Of a stretch of 37,083 bases of DNA, positions 11,262 to 19,347 are shown piece by piece. The first letter of the stretch is position 1. Every line of letters starts with the position of its first letter. Source of the stretch: Acholeplasmatales bacterium. Lineage in GTDB: Bacteria > Bacillota_I > Bacilli_A > Acholeplasmatales > Anaeroplasmataceae. Where the stretch lies: contig JAFXXC010000024.1 in NCBI GenBank assembly GCA_017542485.1, positions 1-37,083 on the forward strand, in the 5' to 3' direction. The position numbers and the translations under genes were made by a program. The notes under the pieces are model-generated. The model saw nothing but the letters and a program-made list of their open reading frames with translations, did no database searches and was not told the origin of the DNA.

Positions 11262-11279
11262 CTACTATAATGATAGTAG
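11262..11279 (+). promoter_or_regulatory. Perfect inverted repeat over a TATAAT box upstream of the 11302 gene
   Basis: CTACTAT and ATAGTAG (11262-11268 and 11273-11279) are exact inverted repeats spaced by AATG. They overlap a TATAAT hexamer at 11266-11271. No good -35 box is visible because the region upstream is a T tract. The layout resembles an operator placed on a promoter, which would control the membrane protein downstream. Confidence 0.4.
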
Positions 11280-11301
11280 TGAAAAAGGAAAAGGTATTTA
11301 T

Positions 11302-12159
11302 ATGAAAAGAGTGATTAAAGGAATTGTTATTATTTTAATAGCATTTATTAGCGTATTAATAATTAATACTGGAGTTAGTGCAGATACTGGTCCAAAGCCA
11401 TTTGTAGAGATTAAAGTCGATGGTAATTGTGATAATTTATATATGACATTATTATCAAAATTTGAAACTAATGGGCCAAATAGTGTTAATATTGTTCGTG
11501 ATGAATTTTTTAGCGAAGAAGAAAAAATAATTGATAAAGAATTTGCCTCTTATAAAGATAAGGACGGACTTTATTATTTACACGTTTTTGGCGATTTAGA
11601 AGATAATAAGTTTAAATGGGGATATTTTCCACCTAGTGAATTTAAAATCTTAATATATGATAGTTTAAATGATAATTTTATTACTGATGATAATATTTAT
11701 GAAACTTATGCATTTGGTAGTTATTATACTGTTAAATTAAATGAGCAGTCTTTTAATGTAGAAAGATCTTATAATTATACTAAAGAAGTGTTATCATTTG
11801 TTATTAGATTAATTGTTTGTATAATAATAGAGGTTGGAATTGCTTTATTATTTAGAATCTATAAACAAGAATTATTAGTTATCTTAGGAGCGAATATAGT
11901 AACACAATTGGCACTTAATATTATATTAAGCTTGTATGTTTATAATAATGGAGCACAATTATTATTCTATATAGTTTATATAATGTTAGAAATAATAATA
12001 GTTTTAATTGAGTTATTTATATATTACTGGGGTATTAATAAAGTTGGAGAAAAATATAATTATAAGCCTAAAAGTTTATTGTTATTGAGTTTATATACTT
12101 TATCAGCTAATATAGTATCTTTTGGTTGTGGCTTTTTAATATATTATTTAATGAAATAA
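11302..12159 (+). CDS. Uncharacterised exported membrane protein with signal peptide and four C-terminal TM helices
   Basis: I do not recognise a named family. The 285-residue product begins with a signal peptide (lysine/arginine start, hydrophobic core, likely cut after GVSA at residue 27). An extracytoplasmic domain of about 130 residues follows, starting DTGPKPFVEIKVDGNC. The C-terminal half is four hydrophobic segments (about 162-184, 190-213, 220-245, 256-283). The DTGPKP start after the signal peptide is seen in other uncharacterised Firmicutes membrane proteins, from memory. It stands alone between the mscS terminator and the convergent hslO gene. Confidence 0.65.
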   Translation: MKRVIKGIVIILIAFISVLIINTGVSADTGPKPFVEIKVDGNCDNLYMTLLSKFETNGPNSVNIVRDEFFSEEEKIIDKEFASYKDKDGLYYLHVFGDLEDNKFKWGYFPPSEFKILIYDSLNDNFITDDNIYETYAFGSYYTVKLNEQSFNVERSYNYTKEVLSFVIRLIVCIIIEVGIALLFRIYKQELLVILGANIVTQLALNIILSLYVYNNGAQLLFYIVYIMLEIIIVLIELFIYYWGINKVGEKYNYKPKSLLLLSLYTLSANIVSFGCGFLIYYLMK

Positions 12160-12181
12160 AAAATACCACTAACGTGGTATT
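12156..12181 (-). terminator. Intrinsic terminator of hslO (minus strand)
   Basis: AATACCAC (12162-12169) and GTGGTATT (12174-12181) form an 8-bp stem with a TAAC loop. On the minus strand the stem is followed by TTTTTTATTT, so it ends hslO transcription, and it includes the hslO stop codon. It may also stop the convergent membrane-protein transcript, but there is no T tract on that side. Confidence 0.75.
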
Positions 12182-13043
12182 AAAGTTCGAATATGATTTC
12201 TTTTAAATCATCTTCAGTAAATATATATTTTTTATTGCAGAAATTACAAGTGATTTCTGCTTTTTTGTCTTCATTAAGAATCTTTTCAAGTTCAATTTTA
12301 CCAATTGATTTTAAACCTTTTTTGAATTTATCTTTACTGCAATTACATTCATACTTTATTTCTTTTGTTTCTAATAATTCATAATCTCCATCAGTTATTT
12401 CATTTATGATATCAATTGGTGTATAGCCTTCTTTAATCATTTCTGTTGTTGGTTTTAAAGATCTTAATTTATTTTCAAGTTTTTCTATATACTCAATTTT
12501 ACATCCAGGCATTACTTGAATCAAAAAGCCACCTGCAGATATTACTTTGTTAGTGTTGGTATCAAATGATACACCTAAACCAACAGAAGAAGGAATTTGT
12601 TCTGATTTTGCAAAATAATATGTGAAGTCGTTAGCAATATCACCTTCTATTATCTCAGAAGATGAAGAAAAAACATCACGCATATGTAAGTCTTTAATTA
12701 TTTCAATTTCTCCATAGCCTACAGCTTTTCTGATATTGATTGAACCATCATTATTTTGTAAAAAAACACCAGGATTTGACACATATCCTCTTAATTTGCA
12801 GTCTTTAGCTTCAACTGTCATTTTACCTATAGGACCATCACCTTTAACGAATATATTTAATGTTTCGCCAGATTTATATGTCGCAGACATTATTGAAGAT
12901 ATTGTCAATAATCTACCAAAGGCATCAATACTTGATGGCCACATATTAAATATTTCTTGTGCATGACGAACCATATCTGTAGTTATAGCAGCATATATTC
13001 TCATACTTTGATTCATACAATAAGCTTTTTGTAAATAATCCAT
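12180..13043 (-). CDS. hslO: Redox-regulated chaperone Hsp33
   Basis: Hsp33 is a holdase chaperone turned on by oxidation, which releases zinc from four cysteines. The 287-residue product has the full N-terminal domain and the C-terminal redox switch with paired motifs CNC and CNFC (CxC then CxxC). ATG 13043 is preceded by AGGTG at a spacing of 6. A GTG at 13052 in frame is part of that ribosome binding site and not a start. It is a single gene on the minus strand. In an anaerobe with hydrogenases it would protect against oxygen exposure, which is inference. Confidence 0.94.
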   Translation of the reverse strand: MDYLQKAYCMNQSMRIYAAITTDMVRHAQEIFNMWPSSIDAFGRLLTISSIMSATYKSGETLNIFVKGDGPIGKMTVEAKDCKLRGYVSNPGVFLQNNDGSINIRKAVGYGEIEIIKDLHMRDVFSSSSEIIEGDIANDFTYYFAKSEQIPSSVGLGVSFDTNTNKVISAGGFLIQVMPGCKIEYIEKLENKLRSLKPTTEMIKEGYTPIDIINEITDGDYELLETKEIKYECNCSKDKFKKGLKSIGKIELEKILNEDKKAEITCNFCNKKYIFTEDDLKEIIFEL

Positions 13044-13059
13044 TTTAATCACCTAGAGT

Positions 13060-13065
13060 ATTATA
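13060..13065 (-). promoter_or_regulatory. Possible -10 box of hslO
   Basis: TATAAT on the minus strand lies 17 bases upstream of the hslO ATG. The matching -35 (TTTTAT at 13083-13088, 17-bp spacing) is poor. The box is only suggestive. Confidence 0.35.
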
Positions 13066-13103
13066 TCACAAATGTTTTTATGATAAAAATAAAAATAGAA
13101 ATA

Positions 13104-13133
13104 TTGAAGAATATATGCCATAAATGGTATAAT
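13104..13133 (+). promoter_or_regulatory. Promoter of the RDD-protein gene
   Basis: TTGAAG (13104-13109) and TATAAT (13128-13133) are spaced by 18 bp. The start codon at 13161 follows after a short leader with GTGAGAG as a ribosome binding site. Confidence 0.65.
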
Positions 13134-13160
13134 AAAGTAAATTTATGGCGGTGAGAGATA

Positions 13161-13880
13161 ATGTATTTAAGAGTGAGCACCCTAAGAAGGTTTGCAATTT
13201 ATATTATAGATATAGGTTTGATTAGTGTTTTATCATCTTTAATTCTAATAGGTGTATTAAAATTGATTAATTTTGATACAGCTAGATATGATTCATTATT
13301 TGATACAATTTATAAAGCATATGTTGATTATGCAATGGGCAAGAATAATGATTTATTATCATCAGAAATGGGTATTAATATTAGTGAATTTATAAAATTG
13401 TATATGGCTAGAGAAGGAATTAGATATATTATTGCGTTTGTATTAGTTATATTATATTTGGTAATACTACCTCGTTTTGTCAAATGGCAAACATTGGGAA
13501 GACTAATAACTAGAAGCATAGTTATTAATTCTAAAGGTGATATTAAGATGTCAATTCCACAAATAATTGTAAGAGAAATTGTAGGAACATTTATTTTCTA
13601 TTTGTTATTTGGTGGATTAATTGGTCTTATTTCTGCGATAATTGCTATAGTAACTGAAAGAAGCTTGGTTGATAGAATTTCTAAAACAGTGTTAGTATTA
13701 GATACTCCTGTACCTATTGGAAATCCTCAAGGATTTGAGTATGATTATTTTAAAAATAATCAAAATGAAACATATGAAGAAAATAAGCATGATGACTATA
13801 TTGACGCAGAAGTAAATGAAGATAATAGTAATGATACAGAAAATAGTGATGATAGTGATGATGAATATAGGGTGATATAG
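13161..13880 (+). CDS. RDD family membrane protein with acidic C-terminal tail
   Basis: RDD proteins are small multi-helix membrane proteins of uncertain transport role. The 239-residue product shows the family opening (TLRRFAIYIIDIGLISVLSS, with the conserved Arg and Asp) and a second Arg-containing pair of helices (ITRSIVINSKGDIKMSIPQI, then REIVGTFIFYLLFGGLIGL). From about residue 185 it ends in a hydrophilic tail rich in Asp, Glu, Asn and Ser (DDYIDAEVNEDNSNDTENSD). The next gene starts at the base after its stop, so the two are co-translated. Confidence 0.78.
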   Translation: MYLRVSTLRRFAIYIIDIGLISVLSSLILIGVLKLINFDTARYDSLFDTIYKAYVDYAMGKNNDLLSSEMGINISEFIKLYMAREGIRYIIAFVLVILYLVILPRFVKWQTLGRLITRSIVINSKGDIKMSIPQIIVREIVGTFIFYLLFGGLIGLISAIIAIVTERSLVDRISKTVLVLDTPVPIGNPQGFEYDYFKNNQNETYEENKHDDYIDAEVNEDNSNDTENSDDSDDEYRVI

Positions 13881-14435
13881 ATGAGATTTATTATAATTAA
13901 GGATGGAACATATAATTACGATACAGTTAAGGATGTTATCCAGTCACTTGTAGGTAATAATATTAAAACAGTAAACAAAAATAATAATATTGTTATATAT
14001 CATAGCTATAACGATGAAGAAGAAATTAGAAGAATGTTATTAGCATTAGAGGTAGAGCTAATGACTAATATGTATGCATATTTATCTAACGATAGTAGCG
14101 ATGATAGATTAGATGAGGAATTGGAAATAGGTTTAAAATTATTAGAATTTATTCCACATGGTGTTTTTAATTTAAAAGAGGCTTTGCTTCATGCAAATAA
14201 TGTTAAGGGTAAAGATAAAATATTGTCATTTATATTAAAGTATACTGGTATAAGTGAGGATTTTATTAGAGATTTTGCAAAGTGTGATTTAAATGTTTCT
14301 AAAGCATCTAAAGAGATGTTTATTCATAGAAATACTATGATTTATAAGCTTGATAAATTAAAGGAAATATCAGGTTTTGATTTGCGTTGTTTCAAAGATG
14401 CATATATATTATATATGTTAGTTGAAAACAAATAA
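13881..14435 (+). CDS. PucR/CdaR-type HTH protein
   Basis: The C-terminal 60 residues of this 184-residue protein match the PucR-type helix-turn-helix: FAKCDLNVSKASKEMFIHRN, then TMIYKLDKLKEISGFDLRCF, then KDAYILYML. PucR/CdaR proteins are transcriptional activators, often of sugar-acid or purine use. The N-terminal 120 residues are short for the family and carry no sensor domain that I recognise. The start abuts the RDD-protein stop and is preceded by AGGGTGA. It lies just upstream of the sugar ABC ATPase gene, so control of sugar uptake is possible but unproven. Confidence 0.75.
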   Translation: MRFIIIKDGTYNYDTVKDVIQSLVGNNIKTVNKNNNIVIYHSYNDEEEIRRMLLALEVELMTNMYAYLSNDSSDDRLDEELEIGLKLLEFIPHGVFNLKEALLHANNVKGKDKILSFILKYTGISEDFIRDFAKCDLNVSKASKEMFIHRNTMIYKLDKLKEISGFDLRCFKDAYILYMLVENK

Positions 14436-14477
14436 TGGCAATATTAAGCCATAATGTATTTGGTACAGATATAAAAT

Positions 14478-14506
14478 TGTGCAAATTGCACATATAAAAA
14501 CGTTTT
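14478..14506 (+). promoter_or_regulatory. Two adjacent palindromes upstream of the MsmK-like gene
   Basis: TGTGCAA-A-TTGCACA (14478-14492) is an exact 7-bp inverted repeat. AAAACGTTTT (14497-14506) is an exact CG-centred palindrome of the kind bound by LacI-family repressors. A TATAAT hexamer follows at 14516-14521, so both could be operators near the promoter. I see no good -35 box. Confidence 0.45.
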
Positions 14507-14550
14507 ATATTTATGTATAATATTTTTGAGAAGTCAGGAGGATTTATTAT

Positions 14551-15708
14551 ATGGCTACTTTAGATTTAATTAAGATTAACAAGATTTATCCTAACGGAGT
14601 ACAAGCAGTATTTGATTTCAATTTACATATTGATGATCAAGAATTTATTATCTTCGTTGGACCTTCTGGTTGTGGTAAATCTACAACACTTAGAATGATC
14701 GCAGGACTTGAAGACATTTCATCAGGTGATTTATTAATCGATGGTACAAGAATGAATGATGTAAGCCCTAAAGATCGTGGTATTGCAATGGTTTTCCAAT
14801 CATATGCGTTATATCCACATATGACAGTATATAATAATATGGCATTCAGCCTTCAACTACGTCGTATGTCAAGAGAGGAAATTGCTCAAAGAGTTGCTAA
14901 CGCAGCTAAGATTTTAGGTCTTGAGCCATTCCTATCTCGTTTCCCTCGCCAGTTGTCAGGTGGTCAATGTCAGAGAGTTGCACTTGGACGTGCTATTGTT
15001 CAACAAGCGGGAGTATTCCTACTAGATGAACCACTATCTAACCTAGATGCTAAACTACGTGTTACAATGCGTGGTGAGTTAACTAAATTACATAGAAGAT
15101 TAGGTTGTACAACTATTTACGTTACCCATGACCAAATTGAAGCCATGACAATGGCATCAAGAATTGTTGTTATGCGTGATGGTCGTATTCAACAAGTTGG
15201 ATCACCAAGAGAAGTATATGATACACCTGCTAACGTATTCGTTGGTGGATTCATCGGTACACCTCCAATGAACTTTATCCATGGTGAATTAAAGGATAAT
15301 GGTACATTCGTATCTTCAAAGGGTAATTATACTATTCGTATTCCTGAAGGCAAATTAAAAGTTGCTAGAGAAAAAGGATATGAAAATAGAGACATTATCT
15401 TTGGTATTAGACCAGAGGATGTTTATGATGAACAAAATGAATTAATGAAGACTGTATGGGCTAATGCTTGTGTTGATATTACAGTAGAAATTTCAGAATT
15501 ACTTGGTGCTGAAACAAATATTTATACAAATGTTGATGGTGACCCAATTATTGCTGCTGTACCATCTCGTGATGATTTAGCTCCTGGTCAACCATTAAAG
15601 TTATGGTTTGATATGAATCACTGTCACTTATTCGACGCAGATACTGAAATGTTAATTTCAGAAAATTCTGAAGAGAAGAAAGATGACGATGACGATTTAG
15701 ACATTTAA
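14551..15708 (+). CDS. Sugar ABC transporter ATP-binding protein, MsmK/UgpC/MalK type
   Basis: This ATPase energises carbohydrate importers of the CUT1 class. The 385-residue product has Walker A GPSGCGKST, the Q-loop FQSYALYPHM, signature LSGGQCQRVALGRA, Walker B VFLLDEPLSNLDA and the H-loop YVTHDQIEAMT. The C-terminal OB-fold regulatory part (about 240-370) includes FGIRPEDV. No permease or binding-protein gene is next to it, so it is likely a shared orphan ATPase serving several sugar importers, as MsmK does in streptococci. AGGAGG precedes the start. Codons such as CGT, CTA and TTC are more frequent than in its neighbours, suggesting high expression. Confidence 0.93.
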   Translation: MATLDLIKINKIYPNGVQAVFDFNLHIDDQEFIIFVGPSGCGKSTTLRMIAGLEDISSGDLLIDGTRMNDVSPKDRGIAMVFQSYALYPHMTVYNNMAFSLQLRRMSREEIAQRVANAAKILGLEPFLSRFPRQLSGGQCQRVALGRAIVQQAGVFLLDEPLSNLDAKLRVTMRGELTKLHRRLGCTTIYVTHDQIEAMTMASRIVVMRDGRIQQVGSPREVYDTPANVFVGGFIGTPPMNFIHGELKDNGTFVSSKGNYTIRIPEGKLKVAREKGYENRDIIFGIRPEDVYDEQNELMKTVWANACVDITVEISELLGAETNIYTNVDGDPIIAAVPSRDDLAPGQPLKLWFDMNHCHLFDADTEMLISENSEEKKDDDDDLDI

Positions 15709-15725
15709 TAATCCTTGTTAATATG

Positions 15726-15758
15726 AGATGAAATCGTAAGATTTCATCTTTTTTTTCT
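15726..15758 (+). terminator. Intrinsic terminator after the MsmK-like gene
   Basis: AGATGAAATC (15726-15735), a GTAA tetraloop and GATTTCATCT (15740-15749) form a perfect 10-bp stem followed by a run of eight T. Confidence 0.92.
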
Positions 15759-15797
15759 TTTTAAAGCGATTTCTACTATATGATTATTTTTAAAATA

Positions 15798-15826
15798 TTG
15801 AAAAATTTAAATAAACATATTATTAT
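15798..15826 (+). promoter_or_regulatory. Promoter of the HD-GYP/hydrogenase operon
   Basis: TTGAAA (15798-15803) and TATTAT (15821-15826) are spaced by 17 bp. Directly downstream an inverted repeat TAAATTG/CAATTTA (15827-15833 and 15839-15845, loop TGAAA) ends at the ribosome binding site AGAGG. It could be an operator or a hairpin that masks the site. Confidence 0.65.
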
Positions 15827-15854
15827 TAAATTGTGAAACAATTTAGAGGTCAAT

Positions 15855-17690
15855 ATGATTACAAAAGAATTTATGGACTACTTTGTATTGAAGTTTAAGG
15901 AATGTTATAAACTTGATGACAAATGGAGTCAAAAAATATTTCGCGATAAACTTAATAAAGATTGGTCTAATTTACTTTATGAACGTTCAAAGGATTATAG
16001 AGAATCATTTGAGATAAATGAAGAAATAATTGGTGAATTAAAATCCAATTTACATGATGATTTATCACCTTTAGAAGCTGATATTCTTTATGATGCAGTT
16101 AAGGATTTATTTTATAGTTGTTGTGATGACTATATAGTATTAAAAATGATTATTGATCCTTTAAGGGCTATTTTTAAAACTATTGGTGATTTTAATAGAT
16201 TAATCTTTTTGCTACATGTATTAGCTTATGAAGAAACAATGTTTTATACTGAAAGTAATTTAGATAATAAAATAATTGGTATGGATTATTATTATGGTAT
16301 TTTTAAATATCAAGATAAATATAATTTGATTAATGATAGAGAATCTAGATTAGTTATTTTTAAAGCATATTATAATTTGCTTATTTTAATGTTTAATGAT
16401 ATTCAAACTAATTTCAATCAATATTTTCAGATAAGAGGAAGAGCGTTAGGATTTTGGTATAGTAATGTAGTACAAGAAATTGATGGTAATGATCCTGAAT
16501 TTGCATATTATATTGATAAGATAGCATCAAATATATTTAAAATTGATGGTATTGATAAATTACCTTTAAAATTTAGAAATATCTTAAGATTCACTTATGA
16601 TAAATATAATGCCAATAAAAAAACTCAATATTGTGATTTTGATACAACATATGGTATTAAATATAAATTGGATTATTATGATGGTATTATAGGTATTAAT
16701 GATGTTTTAAATGAATTATTTAAATTGTATGATTCTTTATATGATAGATTTGATTATAATGATGGAAAATCAAGTGATTATTATGATTCATTATGTGAAT
16801 TGATAGAGAGTATAATTGAATTTTATAATGATAAAAATATAGACTTAGAATTAAAGGATAGAATAGTTAATTATGTATATAAGCATATGGAATTAATTGG
16901 AAAAGCACCATATGGTTATTTTAATGTTGAGAGTAATTATATGATTTGTAGATTCTATCGTAAGGTTCATAAAATATTAAATAGTTTTGGAGAAAAATTA
17001 GAATTTATTTCTAATATTTTAATGTTTAGACAGCCTATTACATATATTCATTCTTTGATGGTAAAAAATATTAGTTTGGCTATTAGTAATAAATTAATTG
17101 ATGATAGACCAGAATTATTTATTAATGTTTGTGGAAATATGACTGTTAATGATGTTATCAATAATAAAGATAAGATTTTAAAATATATTAGTAATGCTAG
17201 TATATTACATGATATTGGTAAAACTACATGTGTGAAGATAATTAATACACAGATAAGAAGATTGGATGAATTGGAGTTTAAAATTATTAAAGAACATCCA
17301 TTAAATGGTAGAAAAGTACTTTGTAATGATAATGACTTTATTGATTATTATGATATAATAGAGGGGCATCATAAATATTATGATGGATCATTTGGTTATC
17401 CTAGTGAATTTGATAATAAAAATTCGAAACTAAAAATTGTTATTGATATTGTTAGTATCGCAGATTCTTGCGATGCAGCAACTGATATTTTTGGAAGAAA
17501 TTATACAAGTGGTAAACTATTTATTGATTTGTTAGAGGAATTAAAGAAAAATAGTGGTGTAAGATATAATCCTGATGTTGTGAATTATATTAGTAATGAT
17601 TTAAATTTAATCAATGAGTTGTCAAAATTAACTACTGATGGTAGATTAAGTGTTTATGAAGAAGTATATAATAAGTATGTTAGAAATTAG
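15855..17690 (+). CDS. HD-GYP domain protein, possible cyclic-di-nucleotide phosphodiesterase
   Basis: The last 180 residues of this 611-residue protein form an HD-GYP domain. The metal site HDIGK is at about 452-456, followed by EHPLNGRKVL, GHHKYYDGSFGYP (GYP at 514-516) and ADSCDAATD. HD-GYP enzymes usually hydrolyse cyclic di-GMP. The canonical HHE is HHK here. Residues 1-390 are helical, rich in Asp, Asn and Tyr, with no recognised sensor or TM segment, so the protein is probably cytosolic. The gene ends 11 bp before the group B-like hydrogenase gene, which has no promoter of its own. Coupling of a signalling enzyme with hydrogen sensing or metabolism is inference. Confidence 0.8.
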   Translation: MITKEFMDYFVLKFKECYKLDDKWSQKIFRDKLNKDWSNLLYERSKDYRESFEINEEIIGELKSNLHDDLSPLEADILYDAVKDLFYSCCDDYIVLKMIIDPLRAIFKTIGDFNRLIFLLHVLAYEETMFYTESNLDNKIIGMDYYYGIFKYQDKYNLINDRESRLVIFKAYYNLLILMFNDIQTNFNQYFQIRGRALGFWYSNVVQEIDGNDPEFAYYIDKIASNIFKIDGIDKLPLKFRNILRFTYDKYNANKKTQYCDFDTTYGIKYKLDYYDGIIGINDVLNELFKLYDSLYDRFDYNDGKSSDYYDSLCELIESIIEFYNDKNIDLELKDRIVNYVYKHMELIGKAPYGYFNVESNYMICRFYRKVHKILNSFGEKLEFISNILMFRQPITYIHSLMVKNISLAISNKLIDDRPELFINVCGNMTVNDVINNKDKILKYISNASILHDIGKTTCVKIINTQIRRLDELEFKIIKEHPLNGRKVLCNDNDFIDYYDIIEGHHKYYDGSFGYPSEFDNKNSKLKIVIDIVSIADSCDAATDIFGRNYTSGKLFIDLLEELKKNSGVRYNPDVVNYISNDLNLINELSKLTTDGRLSVYEEVYNKYVRN

Positions 17691-17701
17691 GGGGTATTTA
17701 T

Positions 17702-19201
17702 ATGCTTGATCAATATGCAAATATAAATAATATAAGAAGAAGAGTATTTGAGGAAGTGGCAAAACTTGCTTATGAAGGTGGAAATTATAAAAGAATAGTT
17801 GAATTACCTTATAAGATTTGTGAAAAGAGTGTAGGTAGAAGTTCTATATTTTTGGAGAGAGCTATCGTAGCTGAGAGATTAAGATTGGCAGTAGGTTTAC
17901 CATTTAGAGGCGAATTAAATCCAGAGCCAATATCTAAAGGAATAGAAGAAGCTGTTAAAACTGAAAGATTTTATGAGGCACCTTTGATTAATATCATTGA
18001 TTTTGCATGTAATGCTTGTCCTACTGAATCATATTTTATCACTAATGCATGTGAAGGATGTTTAGCTCATCCATGTATTAATGTATGTCCTAAGGGTGCA
18101 ATTACTACTGTTAATGGTAAGTCTGTAATTAATCAAGATGAATGTATTAAGTGTGGTAGATGTTTAAATGTATGTCAGTATCATGCTATTATTCATAGAA
18201 ATCGTCCATGTGCAGCTGCTTGTGGTATGCATGCGATTGAATCAGATGAAAAGGGTAGAGCTGTTATTAATTATGATAAGTGTGTATCTTGTGGTATGTG
18301 TATGGTTAACTGTCCTTTTGGTGCAATAGCTGATAAATCACAAATATTCCAAGTTATACAAACTATTAAGAGTGAACAACCTATTTACGCTATTGTAGCA
18401 CCTGCTATTATGGGTCAATATGGACCAAAGGTTAATTTGAAAACTATGGAAGATGCATTTAAGAAGCTTGGCTTTGATGGTGTATATGAAGTATCAATTG
18501 GAGCTGATTTATGTACAATTGAAGAAGCAGAGGATTATTTAAAGAATGTTCCTGATAAATTAAAATTTATGGCTACATCTTGTTGTCCTGCTTGGAGTAA
18601 GATGGCTAAAATGGAATATCCAGATCATAAAGAAAATATATCAATGGCAATGACACCCATGGTATATACTGCTAGACTTGTTAAGAAGATGCATCCTGAA
18701 TGTAAGATTGTATTTGTTGGACCATGTTCTGCTAAAAAGCTTGAGGCTTCAAGAAAGGCTGTAAGAAGTGATGTTGATTTTGTATTAACATTTGAAGAAT
18801 TAAATGGTATGTTTGTTGCTAAAAATGTTGATTTCTCTAAATTAAAGCAAGAAGCATTGAAGAATGAAACATCAGCTGATGGTAGAGGATTTGCAGTAAT
18901 GGGTGGTGTTGCTCAAGCTGTTGTTAATGCTTGTGGTAAGATTGCTCCAGATAGAGAGATTAAAGTATTTGCTGCTCAAGGATTAGATAATTGTAGAAAA
19001 ATGCTAAAAGAAGCAGTTGAAGGAAAATATGATGGATACCTACTTGAAGGTATGGCTTGTCCTATGGGATGTGTATCAGGAGCTGGTACTATTACATCAC
19101 CTAATAAGAGTAAATCTATGGTTGCATTATCACAAAAGGAAACTCCTAAGAAAAATTCTACAGAATCTGAATATTTGGATATGCTTTCAAAATTAAATTA
19201 A
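17702..19201 (+). CDS. [FeFe] hydrogenase, group B-like, with ferredoxin-type clusters
   Basis: This 499-residue iron-only hydrogenase resembles the poorly characterised group B enzymes. An N-terminal domain (1-95) is followed by cysteine motifs for several [4Fe-4S] clusters: CEGCLAHPCINVCP, CIKCGRCLNVC and CVSCGMCMVNCP, plus an extra CAAACG. The H-cluster signatures are TSCCPAW (292-298), VGPCSAKK (C342) and MACPMGC (C453 and C457). TSCCPAW rather than TSCSPGW, and GPC rather than MPC, are what I associate with group B. Substrate electrons probably come from ferredoxin. GGGG with short spacing precedes the start. No maturase genes (hydE, hydF, hydG) are in the window. Confidence 0.87.
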   Translation: MLDQYANINNIRRRVFEEVAKLAYEGGNYKRIVELPYKICEKSVGRSSIFLERAIVAERLRLAVGLPFRGELNPEPISKGIEEAVKTERFYEAPLINIIDFACNACPTESYFITNACEGCLAHPCINVCPKGAITTVNGKSVINQDECIKCGRCLNVCQYHAIIHRNRPCAAACGMHAIESDEKGRAVINYDKCVSCGMCMVNCPFGAIADKSQIFQVIQTIKSEQPIYAIVAPAIMGQYGPKVNLKTMEDAFKKLGFDGVYEVSIGADLCTIEEAEDYLKNVPDKLKFMATSCCPAWSKMAKMEYPDHKENISMAMTPMVYTARLVKKMHPECKIVFVGPCSAKKLEASRKAVRSDVDFVLTFEELNGMFVAKNVDFSKLKQEALKNETSADGRGFAVMGGVAQAVVNACGKIAPDREIKVFAAQGLDNCRKMLKEAVEGKYDGYLLEGMACPMGCVSGAGTITSPNKSKSMVALSQKETPKKNSTESEYLDMLSKLN

Positions 19202-19224
19202 TTAATATATTAATTAAATAATAG

Positions 19225-19268
19225 AAAACAGTTAGTTTTATATAGCTAACTGTTTTTAATTTTTTTTG
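19225..19268 (+). terminator. Intrinsic terminator after the group B-like hydrogenase
   Basis: AAAACAGTTAG (19225-19235) and CTAACTGTTTT (19246-19256) form an 11-bp stem with a 10-base loop, followed by TAATTTTTTTT. Confidence 0.9.
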
Positions 19269-19338
19269 GTCAAAAACTGTATTAATTTATATAGAAAAAT
19301 GTTAAAATACAATTTAGGTATTGTTAACGCGTTTAGGA
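19266..19338 (+). promoter_or_regulatory. Promoter/operator region of the hndABCD-like operon, possible Rex half-site
   Basis: Two weak promoter readings exist: TTGGTC (19266-19271) with TATATA (19288-19293) at 16 bp, or a TAAAAT box at 19303-19308. TTGTTAA at 19321-19327 matches one half of the clostridial Rex operator (TTGTTAA-N4-TTAACAA). The other half, TTTAGGA, matches poorly. Rex senses NADH/NAD+ and often controls hydrogenase genes, but control here is a guess. Confidence 0.35.
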
Positions 19339-19347
19339 GGGAATTAT

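Noticed and set aside
12193..12966. Plus-strand reading frames inside hslO
   Set aside because: They are antisense to the complete Hsp33 frame, have no ribosome binding site and show no family pattern.
14436..14460. Terminator after the PucR-type gene
   Set aside because: The ATGGC/GCCAT stem is only 5 bp with an 8-base loop and is not followed by a T tract.
14551..15708. MsmK-like gene as horizontally acquired because of its different codon use
   Set aside because: Its codon choices resemble those expected of a highly expressed gene, and alaS shows some of the same bias. No mobile element is near. No composition statistics were computed.
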